From: Pseudomonas viridiflava
GTDB lineage: Bacteria > Pseudomonadota > Gammaproteobacteria > Pseudomonadales > Pseudomonadaceae
Length of the DNA: 63,982 nt
Assembly (NCBI RefSeq): GCF_900580675.1
Contig: NZ_UTBG01000240.1
Location: forward strand, 1 to 63,982
Direction of reading: 5' to 3'
A model generated the notes under the pieces. The model did not search any database, was not told where the DNA came from, and saw only the letters and a program-made list of their open reading frames with translations. Position numbers and translations under genes: made by a program. Numbering within the stretch: the stretch's first letter is position 1; every line of letters begins with the position of its first letter. Positions 41,583-49,608 of the stretch are shown here, piece after piece.

Positions 41583-42191
41583 TCAGCTGACAAACACCAT
41601 CGGGTACAGCGACAGCACCAGCAGCGCCGCCATCGACCAGTTGAACAGCCGTACCCAGCGCGGCTCGCGCAGCACGTTGCGCAAGCCGCTGCCACAGCCG
41701 ACCCACACGCACACGCTGGGCAGGTTGACCACCGCGAACACCAGCGCAATCACCAGCACGTTGGTTACATAGCCCTCGGCCGGCGTGTAGGTGGTGATTG
41801 CGCCCAAGGCCATGATCCAGGCCTTGGGGTTGACCCACTGGAACGCCGCTGCGCCGAGGAAAGTCATGGGTTTGCCGTGCGCGTCGTCGCTTTCGGACAT
41901 GCCGCCGGCCGTGGCGATTTTCCACGCCAGGTACAGCAGGTACGTCGCGCCCACATAGCGCAACAGCGTGTAGGCCCACGGAAACACCTTGAACACCTCG
42001 CCCAACCCCAGGCCCACCGAAATCACCAGCACCATGAAACCGATACTGATCCCCAGCGCATGGGGCATCGAACGGCGAAACCCGAAGTTGACCCCCGAGG
42101 CGAGCAACATGGTGTTGTTGGGACCGGGGGTGATCGAAGAGACGAAGGCGAACAGCACAAAGGCTGACAGCAGGCTGGTGGACATGAACAT
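41583..42191 (-). CDS. LysE/RhtB-family amino-acid exporter
   Basis: This 202-residue membrane protein has five to six hydrophobic segments and the LysE signature ITPGPNNTMLLASGVNFGFRRSMPHALGISIGF at its N-terminus. Such proteins export amino acids or small amino-acid-like metabolites by proton exchange. I chose the ATG at 42191 (a second ATG is at 42185). It is unlinked to other pathway genes here. Confidence 0.88.
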   Translation of the reverse strand: MFMSTSLLSAFVLFAFVSSITPGPNNTMLLASGVNFGFRRSMPHALGISIGFMVLVISVGLGLGEVFKVFPWAYTLLRYVGATYLLYLAWKIATAGGMSESDDAHGKPMTFLGAAAFQWVNPKAWIMALGAITTYTPAEGYVTNVLVIALVFAVVNLPSVCVWVGCGSGLRNVLREPRWVRLFNWSMAALLVLSLYPMVFVS

Positions 42192-42372
42192 GAGGCGGCA
42201 TCCAGGCGGGGTCATAGGCCTGCGACAGTAAGGGCATCTGCACGTTATTGCCCCGTACAGCTGGTGGCGGATCGAGGAATACACTTTGGCCAGGCAAAAT
42301 ACCTGCGCGCTTTCACAAACCTTTCACAGACGAGGGCCTATGTTGAACCCAGCTCCTAGTGAACATCCCTTT

Positions 42373-42403
42373 AGCCCGCGCTCCCCATCGCGGGCTTTTC
42401 TTT
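42373..42403 (+). terminator. Orphan rho-independent terminator (possible sRNA 3' end)
   Basis: AGCCCGCG (42373-42380) pairs with CGCGGGCT (42389-42396) around an 8-nt loop; TTTTCTTT follows. No plus-strand protein gene precedes it in the preceding 790 bp. Confidence 0.75.
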
Positions 42404-42461
42404 GCCTGGCATAAACTGAGATTGGCGTGCTACGCGCCGTTGCCGTTGAATTCCAACAGGC

Positions 42462-42495
42462 AAAAAAAGAGGCAAGCCATGCACCATGGCTTGCC
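42462..42495 (-). terminator. Rho-independent terminator of the glycine-rich lipoprotein gene
   Basis: On the minus strand an 11-bp perfect stem (42485-42495 with 42471-42481) and 3-nt loop are followed by a T-rich run containing seven consecutive T. Confidence 0.9.
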
Positions 42496-42510
42496 CCCTT
42501 CATGTTTGCC

Positions 42511-42675
42511 TCAGCGCGGCCCGCCACCGCCGCCCGGGCCGCCAGGCCCACCGCCCTGCCCATGCCCGCCGCCATGACCACCACCGCCGCCCGGTGGCAT
42601 AAACATCCAGCAGCCCGACAACGTCGACAACAGCGCCGCAACAACAGCTACCTTGACCAGGTAATTCAACTTCAT
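42511..42675 (-). CDS. Glycine-rich small lipoprotein (54 aa)
   Basis: The minus-strand ATG at 42675 opens a 54-residue frame with a lipoprotein signal peptide (KLNYLVKVAVVAALLSTLSGC) and then a tail made almost only of Gly, Pro and His (GGGGGHGGGHGQGGG...). The lipidated Cys would be about residue 22. GAGAG lies about 8 nt upstream and an excellent terminator lies just downstream, so this is a real transcription unit. The Gly/His tail might bind metal, but no function is known to me. Confidence 0.7.
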   Translation of the reverse strand: MKLNYLVKVAVVAALLSTLSGCWMFMPPGGGGGHGGGHGQGGGPGGPGGGGGPR

Positions 42676-42868
42676 CACTACACTCTCTTACTTGACGAGA
42701 TTAACTTCTCGCCTGGTATGACCGTGCAAAACCGCTGGCGTCACGGTTATCGTGTAACGCCTTGGTAGGGTTTGTAAGGGCATCGGTACAAGGGCTCGCT
42801 TTCCCATTCCATTTTATGTCTGGCGGGGCTGGGCCCGCTGAACAGGCGCTCGATCGGAAATCAACTAT

Positions 42869-42886
42869 CATGACTCTTCACTCATG
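42869..42886. promoter_or_regulatory. CATGA-N8-TCATG operator upstream of the LysR gene
   Basis: This inverted repeat closely resembles the site at 43831-43848 before the DMT transporter (18 of 24 aligned bases agree including flanks). It suggests that the LysR protein controls itself and the transporter. Confidence 0.5.
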
Positions 42887-42923
42887 GAAGCTGCCTTCCA
42901 ACCGGCTTGTCGAGACCCCTCAA

Positions 42924-43828
42924 ATGAGAGACCTACCGCCTACTGCCACCCTGCGGGCTTTTGAAGTCGCGACACGGCACGCCACTTTCACCTCGGCCTC
43001 GCAAGAGCTGCATGTCACCCAAAGCGCCGTGAGCCATCAGTTGAAACACCTCGAAGAGATCTGGGGGTTGCAGCTTTTTCAGCGCGGCAAATCATTGCGC
43101 CTGACGCCGGCGGGTGCAGCGCTCGCGCCGATTGTGCGCGAGTTTTTCATGAACCTGGAGGCCACCCTTTCTGACCTCAGGGAGCAAAACGGCAGGGTGC
43201 GCCTCAAGGTCAGCACCACTTACTCCTTCGGGTTGAAATGGCTGCTGCCAAGGTTGCCGAGCCTGTCACAACAACATCCGGAAATCCTGGTCACGCTGGA
43301 GACCAGCGACAAGGCCATCACCTTCTCCAGCGCCGAAGCGGACGTGGCGATCCGCCTGGGCAATGGCAACTACCCGGGCCTGCATTCTGAATTCATGCTC
43401 AGGGAACAGATTTTCCCGGTGGCCAGCCCTGACCTCCTGAACCGATTGGCACCCCGCACGAGCCGGCCGAATTATTGCGCTACCCGCTGCTGACACGCGA
43501 CGGTGCCGACCTTGTGCCGAAGTGGGAGGCGTGGTTTCAGCACATCGGCGTCGGCATCGGCGCGCTCAAGGAAAACGTCAGGTTCGCGGACACCAACATG
43601 ACCATCGAAGCGGCGCTGCTGGGCCAGGGCATTGCACTGGCGCGCAGCGGGCACGTCGAAGCTGAAATTGGCGATGGCCGCCTGGTGAGACTGTTCGACG
43701 AGCCGTTCGCCTCCCCGGTCGCCTACTATTTTGTCTGCCCCAAGGGCCTGGAGTCGCAACCGCATGTCGCCAGCTTTCGCGACTGGATCCTCGCAGAGGC
43801 CACTCAAGCTCAGCAGCGTTACCGCTGA
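42924..43828 (+). pseudogene. LysR-family regulator (GcvA-like) with a frameshift
   Basis: The first frame encodes the HTH and most of the effector domain (MRDLPPTATLRAFEVATRHATFTSASQELHVTQSAVSHQLKHLEE ... SEFMLREQIFPVASPDLLNRLAP) and then runs into a stop at 43491-43493. The rest of the protein continues in another frame (RYPLLTRDGADLVPKWEAWFQ ... ATQAQQRYR) to 43828. Adding one C to the CCCC run at 43452-43455 restores one frame reading LAPPHEPAELLRYPLL. It is therefore either a recent one-base deletion or a sequencing error. The gene lies just before the DMT transporter it probably regulated, and both carry similar operators. Confidence 0.8.
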
Positions 43829-43830
43829 AG

Positions 43831-43848
43831 CATGAGCTTTTACTCATG
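43831..43848. promoter_or_regulatory. CATGAG-N6-CTCATG operator upstream of the DMT transporter
   Basis: This is a perfect 6-bp inverted repeat placed 54 bp before the transporter start and resembling the box at 42869-42886. It is a likely LysR binding site (T-N11-A type). Confidence 0.55.
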
Positions 43849-43902
43849 AAAGGATGAAGGGACTTCGCTTTAGTCCTCGCGTTTTATTGCTTAGGATGGC
43901 GC

Positions 43903-44730
43903 ATGCCCTTACACATCGTATTACTCATCCTGTTCGCCGCCCTCCTGCACGCCAGCTGGAACGCATTGCTGCGTGGCGGTGCCGACCGCCTGTGGTCGAT
44001 GACCGTCATGTGCCTGGCGGTCGCCCTCGCCAGCGCCGTGATCGCGCCGTTCCTGGCAGCGCCCGCCGAAGCCAGTTGGCCCTACGCCGTGCTGTCGGCG
44101 GTGCTGCACGTCGGCTATAACCTGTTCCTGGTGCGCAGCTACAAGGTCGGTGACCTTGGGCAGACCTACCCGATTTCCCGCGGCTCGTCGCCTATCCTGA
44201 TCACCCTGTTCGCAGCGTTTTTTGCGGGTGAGACGGTCGGCCCTGCCGCCTTGCTCGGCATTGCGCTGGTGTCAGGCGGCATTATTTCACTGGCATTCAA
44301 AGGGCGCAGACTCGCCGTCCCCAGCCTGCCCTACGCCCTGGGCACGGGCTTTTTCATTGCGGCCTACAGCGTCACCGACGGCATTGGCGCGCGACTCTCC
44401 GGCGCGCCGCTGGCCTATACCGTATGGATGTGTGCGCTCTGGGGCGTGCTGATGCCACTGGTGTATATCGGCCTGCGCGACGCCGCCAGCCTGTTCACAC
44501 CACGGCCCGGTTTCGCCACGGCGTTCATGGGCGGGCTGGTTTCACTGCTGGCCTACGGGCTGGTGATCTACGCCATGTCCCACGCCCCCATGGGCGCGGT
44601 GTCGGCCTTGCGCGAAACCAGCGTGTTGTTTGCGGCGCTGATCGGTTACCTGTTCCTTGGCGAAACCCTGACCGTCCGAAAAGTACTGGCCTGCGTGGTG
44701 ATCGCCACCGGCACCAGCCTGATCGGCTGA
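43903..44730 (+). CDS. DMT-superfamily (EamA) transporter
   Basis: This 275-residue inner-membrane protein has ten hydrophobic segments arranged as two EamA repeats (LHASWNALLRGGADRLWSM in the first; MSHAPMGAVSALRETSVLFAALIGYLFLGE at the end of the second). EamA proteins export amino acids or other metabolites. AGGATG precedes the ATG. It is the only gene between the frameshifted LysR gene and the SDR gene, and the SDR follows by 22 bp. Confidence 0.88.
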   Translation: MPLHIVLLILFAALLHASWNALLRGGADRLWSMTVMCLAVALASAVIAPFLAAPAEASWPYAVLSAVLHVGYNLFLVRSYKVGDLGQTYPISRGSSPILITLFAAFFAGETVGPAALLGIALVSGGIISLAFKGRRLAVPSLPYALGTGFFIAAYSVTDGIGARLSGAPLAYTVWMCALWGVLMPLVYIGLRDAASLFTPRPGFATAFMGGLVSLLAYGLVIYAMSHAPMGAVSALRETSVLFAALIGYLFLGETLTVRKVLACVVIATGTSLIG

Positions 44731-44752
44731 CCCTCTAGATAAGGTGCTCGAC

Positions 44753-45514
44753 ATGACTGATGCCTCAGCAACACCCCTGATCCTGATCACCGGCGGCAGC
44801 CGTGGCGTGGGCGCCGCCACAGCGCGACTGGCGGCCGCACAAGGCTACGACGTCGCCATCAGCTACGTCGCCAATGAGGCCGCCGCACTCGGCGTGGTGG
44901 CCGATGTGCAATCGCTGGGGCGCCGCGGCCTGGCCATACGCGCAGACAGCGCCGACCCGGAGCAGCTCGCGCAGCTGTTCGCCGCTATCGATGAGAACTT
45001 TGGCCGCATCGACGTACTGGTCAACAATGCCGCAATCATCGCGCCGCAATCGCGCTTTGAAGACATCGACGTCGCGCGCATGCAGCGCATCTTAGCGGTC
45101 AATACGATCGGCCCCATGCTCTGTGCGCAACACGCGGTCAAGCATATGTCTACTCGCCACGGCGGCAAGGGCGGCAGCGTGATCAACGTCTCATCCGGCG
45201 CCGCCCGCCTCGGCAGCCCGAACGAATACGTCGACTACGCCGCCTCCAAAGGCGCCCTCGAATCATTCACCATCGGCCTGTCCAAAGAAGTCGCGCGCGA
45301 AGGCATCCGCGTCAACTGCATCCGCCCCGGCCACATCTACACCGACATGCACGCCAGCGGCGGCGAACCCGGGCGCGTGGACCGGGTAAAAGAATCAATC
45401 CCCATGGGCAGAGGCGGACAACCCGAAGAAGTGGCGCGGGCTATATTATGGCTGGCAGGTGAGGATGCTTCGTTTGTGACCGGGACGTTTCTGGATGTGA
45501 CTGGGGGCAAGTAA
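44753..45514 (+). CDS. SDR-family NAD(P)-dependent oxidoreductase
   Basis: This 253-residue Rossmann-fold enzyme has the cofactor motif ITGGSRGVGAAT, the NNA motif (VLVNNAAI), catalytic Ser in INVSSGAARLG and Y-x3-K in VDYAASKGALESF. It reduces or oxidises a carbonyl/alcohol of unknown identity. The ATG at 44753 has AAGGTG upstream. It is probably cotranscribed with the DMT transporter. Confidence 0.9.
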   Translation: MTDASATPLILITGGSRGVGAATARLAAAQGYDVAISYVANEAAALGVVADVQSLGRRGLAIRADSADPEQLAQLFAAIDENFGRIDVLVNNAAIIAPQSRFEDIDVARMQRILAVNTIGPMLCAQHAVKHMSTRHGGKGGSVINVSSGAARLGSPNEYVDYAASKGALESFTIGLSKEVAREGIRVNCIRPGHIYTDMHASGGEPGRVDRVKESIPMGRGGQPEEVARAILWLAGEDASFVTGTFLDVTGGK

Positions 45515-45555
45515 GGCGTTCTGTCTTCAACAATCAGCATCAGGTAGAGAAGTAG

Positions 45556-45813
45556 ATGGAAGAGTTGATACACGGCCTCGACGGGCCCCGAACCGCGCAG
45601 CAGGAACTGTTTTACGACCTTGAAGATGCGGCTGCAGTGATTGGATGGTCGGTGGTTGAGCTGACGGCCATGGCGGCGAACGCCAGGACGCCGACTGAGG
45701 CGGTGGCATTGATGAAAATCTGCGGGATGCTCACGGCGCAGCAGGAGAAGATGGCTGGGTATGCGGGGGAAGTGAAGGAGCAACGAATCACAAGGGCCGA
45801 GGTGAACAGTTGA
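45556..45813 (+). CDS. Small helical protein of unknown function (85 aa)
   Basis: This 85-residue, Ala-rich, mostly helical protein (DLEDAAAVIGWSVVELTAMAANARTPTEAVALMKICGMLTAQQEKMAGY) has no recognised domain. Its stop overlaps the convergent AT-rich gene by 26 bp. The ribosome site is moderate (AGAGAAG). Confidence 0.55.
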   Translation: MEELIHGLDGPRTAQQELFYDLEDAAAVIGWSVVELTAMAANARTPTEAVALMKICGMLTAQQEKMAGYAGEVKEQRITRAEVNS

Positions 45814-46345
45814 GATTAACTATAAACTTATTTAAAAAACCCAAAACAAATTCATCGACTTCTTTAACGTCTGAGAGCTTATGATCGAATGTATATTGAA
45901 CCATCAACTTTTCTTTGTAGGCCCTTCTACCCACAAAAATAGCCTGCCACTTGATAATATAGGCATTCGTTCCATCGCTACCGACTCGTCTGTAGGTTGT
46001 CTCACTTCCCTTTAAGAGATCCAACCCCTCTACAGAACTTAAGACTTTTACGCCGGAATAAGAACGATCAATATCAAACGGTGGAACGTTGATCGGTGAT
46101 ATTCTTAATGTGACGATATTGTCACCCTTACTTTTATAGCTCACTAACTTCATGGCAGGATACTCAACATGGATGGTCGCCACGCTCTCGCCGTTAAAAT
46201 CTATTAGCTCGCAGTCCTCTTTCGACACTTTATATGTAAAATTATCAACACCTTTACTGCTAACAAAAGAGCAGTCAGCACTCGCGGAAATTGACAGCAG
46301 GCTAACAGCAAATATAACTATCCAGCTTTCTATACGCTTGCTCAT
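45788..46345 (-). CDS. Secreted protein of unknown function in AT-rich DNA
   Basis: This 185-residue protein has a clear signal peptide (MSKRIESWIVIFAVSLLSISASA) with cleavage near residue 23. The mature part is beta-rich and polar (VATIHVEYPAMKLVSYKSKGDNIVTLRISP). The codons are AT-rich, unlike almost all neighbours, which suggests recent transfer. AGGATG lies upstream; a GTG at 46351 is an alternative start. It sits on the 3' side of tRNA-Cys, a common landing place for mobile DNA. I recognise no family. Confidence 0.65.
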   Translation of the reverse strand: MSKRIESWIVIFAVSLLSISASADCSFVSSKGVDNFTYKVSKEDCELIDFNGESVATIHVEYPAMKLVSYKSKGDNIVTLRISPINVPPFDIDRSYSGVKVLSSVEGLDLLKGSETTYRRVGSDGTNAYIIKWQAIFVGRRAYKEKLMVQYTFDHKLSDVKEVDEFVLGFLNKFIVNLNCSPRPL

Positions 46346-46796
46346 GAGCACTCACATCCTAAAAATTTAATGAGATTGCTATTCTCTGACGGATAAACCC
46401 TCATGGGAATTAGAAAAGAAGTGGTTTTAGATGTTACAGAGCATGTCCAATAAATTCATTTCTAATAGGTAGAGTACCGCGACATACGCAAGCAAATATT
46501 CGGTTAAATGTCCCTACGTTTTTCCGATATTTTTAAGTGCTTGCGTATTTGGCGTCGCCAGTTTCTTTGCCAGAGCTTTTCGTCGACCGAGGTGCCGTCC
46601 GCGATTCGACACGTAGATATATCGCTCTTGGCTAATATTCGGGTTGATGGTTGCAGATAAGCGGGAGTGAGCAGTAAGCCTTGAAAGACTGGGCAAGGCG
46701 ATAAATTGATTAGTTCTCGACAAAAATGCGGAAGCGATGATCAAATCCCAGGCAATAAAAAACCCCGTAGACGTTAATCTACGGGGTTTTCAAGAG
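46346..46796. other. 451-bp AT-rich gap between the secreted-protein gene and tRNA-Cys
   Basis: Apart from the tRNA terminator (46757-46790) I see no supported gene here. A 76-codon frame at 46514-46744 (minus, TTG start) lacks a ribosome site and a recognisable family. The base composition fits leftover foreign DNA. No direct repeat of the tRNA 3' end was found by eye. Confidence 0.4.
46757..46790 (-). terminator. Rho-independent terminator of tRNA-Cys
   Basis: An 11-bp stem (TCTACGGGGTT pairing with AACCCCGTAGA around a 6-nt loop) is followed on the minus strand by a run of T. It begins 7 bp after the CCA end of the tRNA. Confidence 0.92.
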
Positions 46797-46870
46797 TGGA
46801 GGCCGAGGTCGGAATCGAACCGGCGTAGGCGGATTTGCAATCCGCTGCATAACCATTTTGCTACTCGGCC
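46797..46870 (-). tRNA. tRNA-Cys (anticodon GCA)
   Basis: The 74-nt minus-strand sequence folds as a cloverleaf: acceptor stem GGCCGAG/CTCGGCC, anticodon stem GCGGA/TCCGC with loop TTGCAAA (GCA at 46836-46838), T-loop TTCGATT, discriminator T (U73, a Cys identity base) and encoded CCA. One C-A mismatch appears in the T-stem. It is a single-tRNA transcript with its own promoter and terminator. Confidence 0.95.
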
Positions 46871-46999
46871 TCAAACGATCAATGCCTTGTTTCCGACATT
46901 CACCGGATAAAAACTTGAGTGGGCTGTGAAGCCGTGCCTCTACTCTAACTCACTGAATACATTGAAGTTTTTAATGCTTCGTTGCGTTCGATGGGCGCC

Positions 47000-47028
47000 A
47001 TTATGTACTCATTTGCTTTTGCCTGCAA
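47000..47028 (-). promoter_or_regulatory. Sigma-70 promoter for tRNA-Cys
   Basis: On the minus strand TTGCAG (47023-47028), a 17-bp spacer and CATAAT (47000-47005) make a near-consensus promoter. It lies about 130 bp upstream of the tRNA, which implies a precursor leader of roughly 120 nt. Confidence 0.7.
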
Positions 47029-47081
47029 CCCCTTGATTTCAAAAATATTTCGCATTGGCATCAAGGGTTTGCGTGCCTGCC

Positions 47082-49370
47082 CTACTCCTTGATGAGCTGC
47101 TGCTGGTACTGCGGGTCGGCCTTGATCTGGGCGTCGGTGAAGGGCAGCGGGCGCAGTTTTTTCTCGGAAAATGCCTGGGTCTGGTCGCTGGAATAGTGCG
47201 ACGCCGGGTTGATCGACAGCGAGAAGGCCAACAGGCCCTGGGCCTGCGGGCCCGTGTCATCGAAGGTAACGATTTGCAGGTAGCTGCTGCCGCTGACCAC
47301 TTCGCGCTTCCCGTCGGCCCTGGGCACGGTTTGCATGGCGTTGTAGATGCCCAGCGCTTGCGGGCCGCCATGGATCGGGGTTTGGCCGGAGACTTGGACG
47401 TCGCCCCATTTACTGTTGGTGGTCAGGCCAAGTTTGGCGACGTCGGCGCTGGAGGCCAGCATGGCGTCACGCAGGGCTTTGGCGACGGGCTCACGCTCGA
47501 TGGCCAGGCCGCGCGGTGTGGTCAGCGGGTTTGCCGGGTCGAACGCCACGCGCCAGGCGTCGGGGATCTGCTGCAGCTGTTCGACCAGGTTGATGAAGTG
47601 CACCAGGCCCAGGCCGCTGTCGAGGTTGGCGCGCTGGTCCCAGGCTTTAAGGCTGGTGCACAGCGGTTGCAAGGCGGCGGCGTCGGTACCGAGGTGTTTG
47701 GCGCAGAATTCGAGCAGGTCGGGCATTACCTGGCCGGCGAGATACACCTCGTTGTCCATGACCATGTTTTGCAGGTCGACGACGCTGATCGGACGCTTCT
47801 CCAGCGATTGCAGGCGTTGAATGGCAAAGCGCGCGCGCGGGCCGAGGCCGATGTGGTCCTGGCTGATGACCGGTGAGAAGCCGGTCAGCGGCGCCTTGGG
47901 GTTGGCCATCCAGGCCGAGTCGTTCGAGTGCTGTACGTAGTCGCTGCGCTGCAACTGCGGCAACTGGTCCGCCGGGAAGATGCCGGCCTGCGCCGCGCGC
48001 GGGTCGACGTCCCAGGCGCAGGCGCTGTGGGCGCCGTCGAGCATGATCATCTGCAGGCCGGCGCGGGGGTCGCTGCATTGCGCCAGTTTGGCGGCGCTGA
48101 CGTTGGGCACCACCGACAGGTTCATGTACAGGCTCTGGCCCTGGTCATCGGCGGCCAGGGTGTTGACCCAGGGAATGCCTTGCAGGGTGTGCACCGAGGT
48201 TTGCAGGTCCTTGAGGCTGGTGGCGCGGTTCATCGCATACCACTGTTGCAGCACGCGGTCATTGCCGAGGTTGGCGTCGCGCAGGCTGAACGCGTAGTGG
48301 CTGTCCCAATCCAGCTTGCCGGGCCATTGCACGACGGGGCCGAACTGCGAGCTGTACACCGGATGGACCACGGGTTTAATGCTGCCGTCAGCCTGCTTGA
48401 CCTGCACCGTCACCGAGGTTTTCTCCAACGCAATGGATTTGCCGTCGAGCAGGTAGCGCGTGGAATCCTTGGGGTCCAGCGTCAGGCGGTACAGCGTGAA
48501 GTGCTTGGACGTATCCACCGTGTGGGTCCACGCCACATGCTGGTTGAAGCCGATATTGATCACTGGCAGGCCCGGCAATGCAGCGCCCATCACATCCAGC
48601 TGGCCGGGGATGGTCAGGTGCATCTCGTAAAAGCGCATGCCGCCTACCCACGGGAAATGCGGGTTGGCGAGCAACATGCCGCGCCCATTGAACGAACGAT
48701 CACGCCCTACCGCGACCGCGTTACTGCCGCGATCGAGGGCGAAACGCTGCTGGTTGGCGGCGGCCAGCGCAAACGCCTTGACGCTGGGCTGCACGCTGGC
48801 GGTGGCCTGGGGCGGCGCGGCACCGACCAGGGCTTCGGCGAATTGGCCGACACCGCCTTCTACCAGCAACCTGCGCGTCAATTTGACCAGGTCCTGCGCG
48901 ACCAGCGGGCGAACCCAGCCTGCCTGGCACTGGGCCGGCGCGCCCTGCTCTTTCAGGTAACGGTTATAGCCCGCCACATAGCCTTCCATACGCTGCTGCA
49001 GCTGCGGGGTTTGCGCCTTCCAGAAGGCGCCGACGGCGTCCGGGGTATTCAGCCAGGTGAAGAACACATCACTGGCCAGGTTGTTGCGTTCTTCCAGGGT
49101 CGACTGCTCCGGGCCGAAGAACTTCGCGCGCTCGCCGTTCACCGTGACCACTTCGTTGGCCAAAAGGCACAGGTTGTCCTGCGCGTAGGCGTAGCCGATG
49201 CCGAAGCCGAGGCCGCGTTCATCGTTGGCGCGAATATGCGGCACGCCGAAACTGGTGCGGCGGATCTCCGCCGATGCCTGCGCGACCTGCTCGCGCGCCG
49301 ATGCCACCAGGCTCAACCCCAGCAATACCCCTGCGACACCTGCCCTGAACACGTTATTGGAAATAGTCAC
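47082..49370 (-). CDS. pvdQ: Periplasmic Ntn-hydrolase acylase, PvdQ orthologue
   Basis: This 762-residue precursor equals the length I recall for P. aeruginosa PvdQ. It has a signal peptide (residues 1-25), an alpha chain, a spacer and a beta chain starting at the autocatalytic G215-S216 (DRGSNAVAVG). GKGMLLANPHFPW-like, GMRFYEMHLTIPGQLDVMGAALPGLP and WTHTVDTSKHFTLYRL segments are diagnostic. PvdQ removes the fatty acyl chain from the pyoverdine precursor in the periplasm and can also cleave acyl-homoserine lactones. I chose the GTG at 49370 with GGAG 6 nt upstream. A PvdS-type box lies 59 bp upstream. The remaining pyoverdine genes are not in the window. Confidence 0.9.
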   Translation of the reverse strand: MTISNNVFRAGVAGVLLGLSLVASAREQVAQASAEIRRTSFGVPHIRANDERGLGFGIGYAYAQDNLCLLANEVVTVNGERAKFFGPEQSTLEERNNLASDVFFTWLNTPDAVGAFWKAQTPQLQQRMEGYVAGYNRYLKEQGAPAQCQAGWVRPLVAQDLVKLTRRLLVEGGVGQFAEALVGAAPPQATASVQPSVKAFALAAANQQRFALDRGSNAVAVGRDRSFNGRGMLLANPHFPWVGGMRFYEMHLTIPGQLDVMGAALPGLPVINIGFNQHVAWTHTVDTSKHFTLYRLTLDPKDSTRYLLDGKSIALEKTSVTVQVKQADGSIKPVVHPVYSSQFGPVVQWPGKLDWDSHYAFSLRDANLGNDRVLQQWYAMNRATSLKDLQTSVHTLQGIPWVNTLAADDQGQSLYMNLSVVPNVSAAKLAQCSDPRAGLQMIMLDGAHSACAWDVDPRAAQAGIFPADQLPQLQRSDYVQHSNDSAWMANPKAPLTGFSPVISQDHIGLGPRARFAIQRLQSLEKRPISVVDLQNMVMDNEVYLAGQVMPDLLEFCAKHLGTDAAALQPLCTSLKAWDQRANLDSGLGLVHFINLVEQLQQIPDAWRVAFDPANPLTTPRGLAIEREPVAKALRDAMLASSADVAKLGLTTNSKWGDVQVSGQTPIHGGPQALGIYNAMQTVPRADGKREVVSGSSYLQIVTFDDTGPQAQGLLAFSLSINPASHYSSDQTQAFSEKKLRPLPFTDAQIKADPQYQQQLIKE

Positions 49371-49428
49371 GCAGACTCCACCGTCAAATTGAACACCCTT
49401 ACCCGAGGCCAACTACCCCACCGTAAGG

Positions 49429-49452
49429 ACGCAAAACACCGGGAAAAATTTA
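49429..49452 (-). promoter_or_regulatory. PvdS-dependent iron-starvation promoter box of pvdQ
   Basis: On the minus strand TAAAT (49448-49452) and CGT (49429-49431) are separated by exactly 16 bp, which matches the iron-starvation (IS) box TAAAT-N16-CGT used by the PvdS sigma factor. This places pvdQ under iron control. Confidence 0.8.
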
Positions 49453-49608
49453 GCGTGGCCAGGCGTTTATTTGAGGCGATGCAGAGGTAACAAAACCGAT
49501 ACCGACAAAATTTCTACATCCGACACTTCATGATTTTGCTCGCTCGTACGTCTTATTACTTAAGAGCGCCATCATTTTCCTGATCAGGCTCTGATAAGGA
49601 GTTTTTGC

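Larger units (their letters stand above)
42192..42510. other. 319-bp intergenic region with two terminators and a possible sRNA
   Basis: The region lies between the LysE start and the stop of the glycine-rich lipoprotein gene. It holds a plus-strand terminator (42373-42403) with no plus-strand gene before it since 41579, and a minus-strand terminator (42462-42495) belonging to the lipoprotein gene. A short transcript ending at 42403 is the simplest explanation for the first. I could not place its promoter. Confidence 0.5.

Noticed and set aside
42340..42414. 24-residue frame starting near the orphan terminator
   Set aside because: It runs straight through the terminator stem and T-tract, so it is unlikely to be translated from a terminated transcript.
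46514..46744. 76-codon minus-strand frame before tRNA-Cys, considered as an integrase remnant
   Set aside because: TTG start without ribosome site, and I could not find the Arg/His/Tyr pattern of a tyrosine recombinase.
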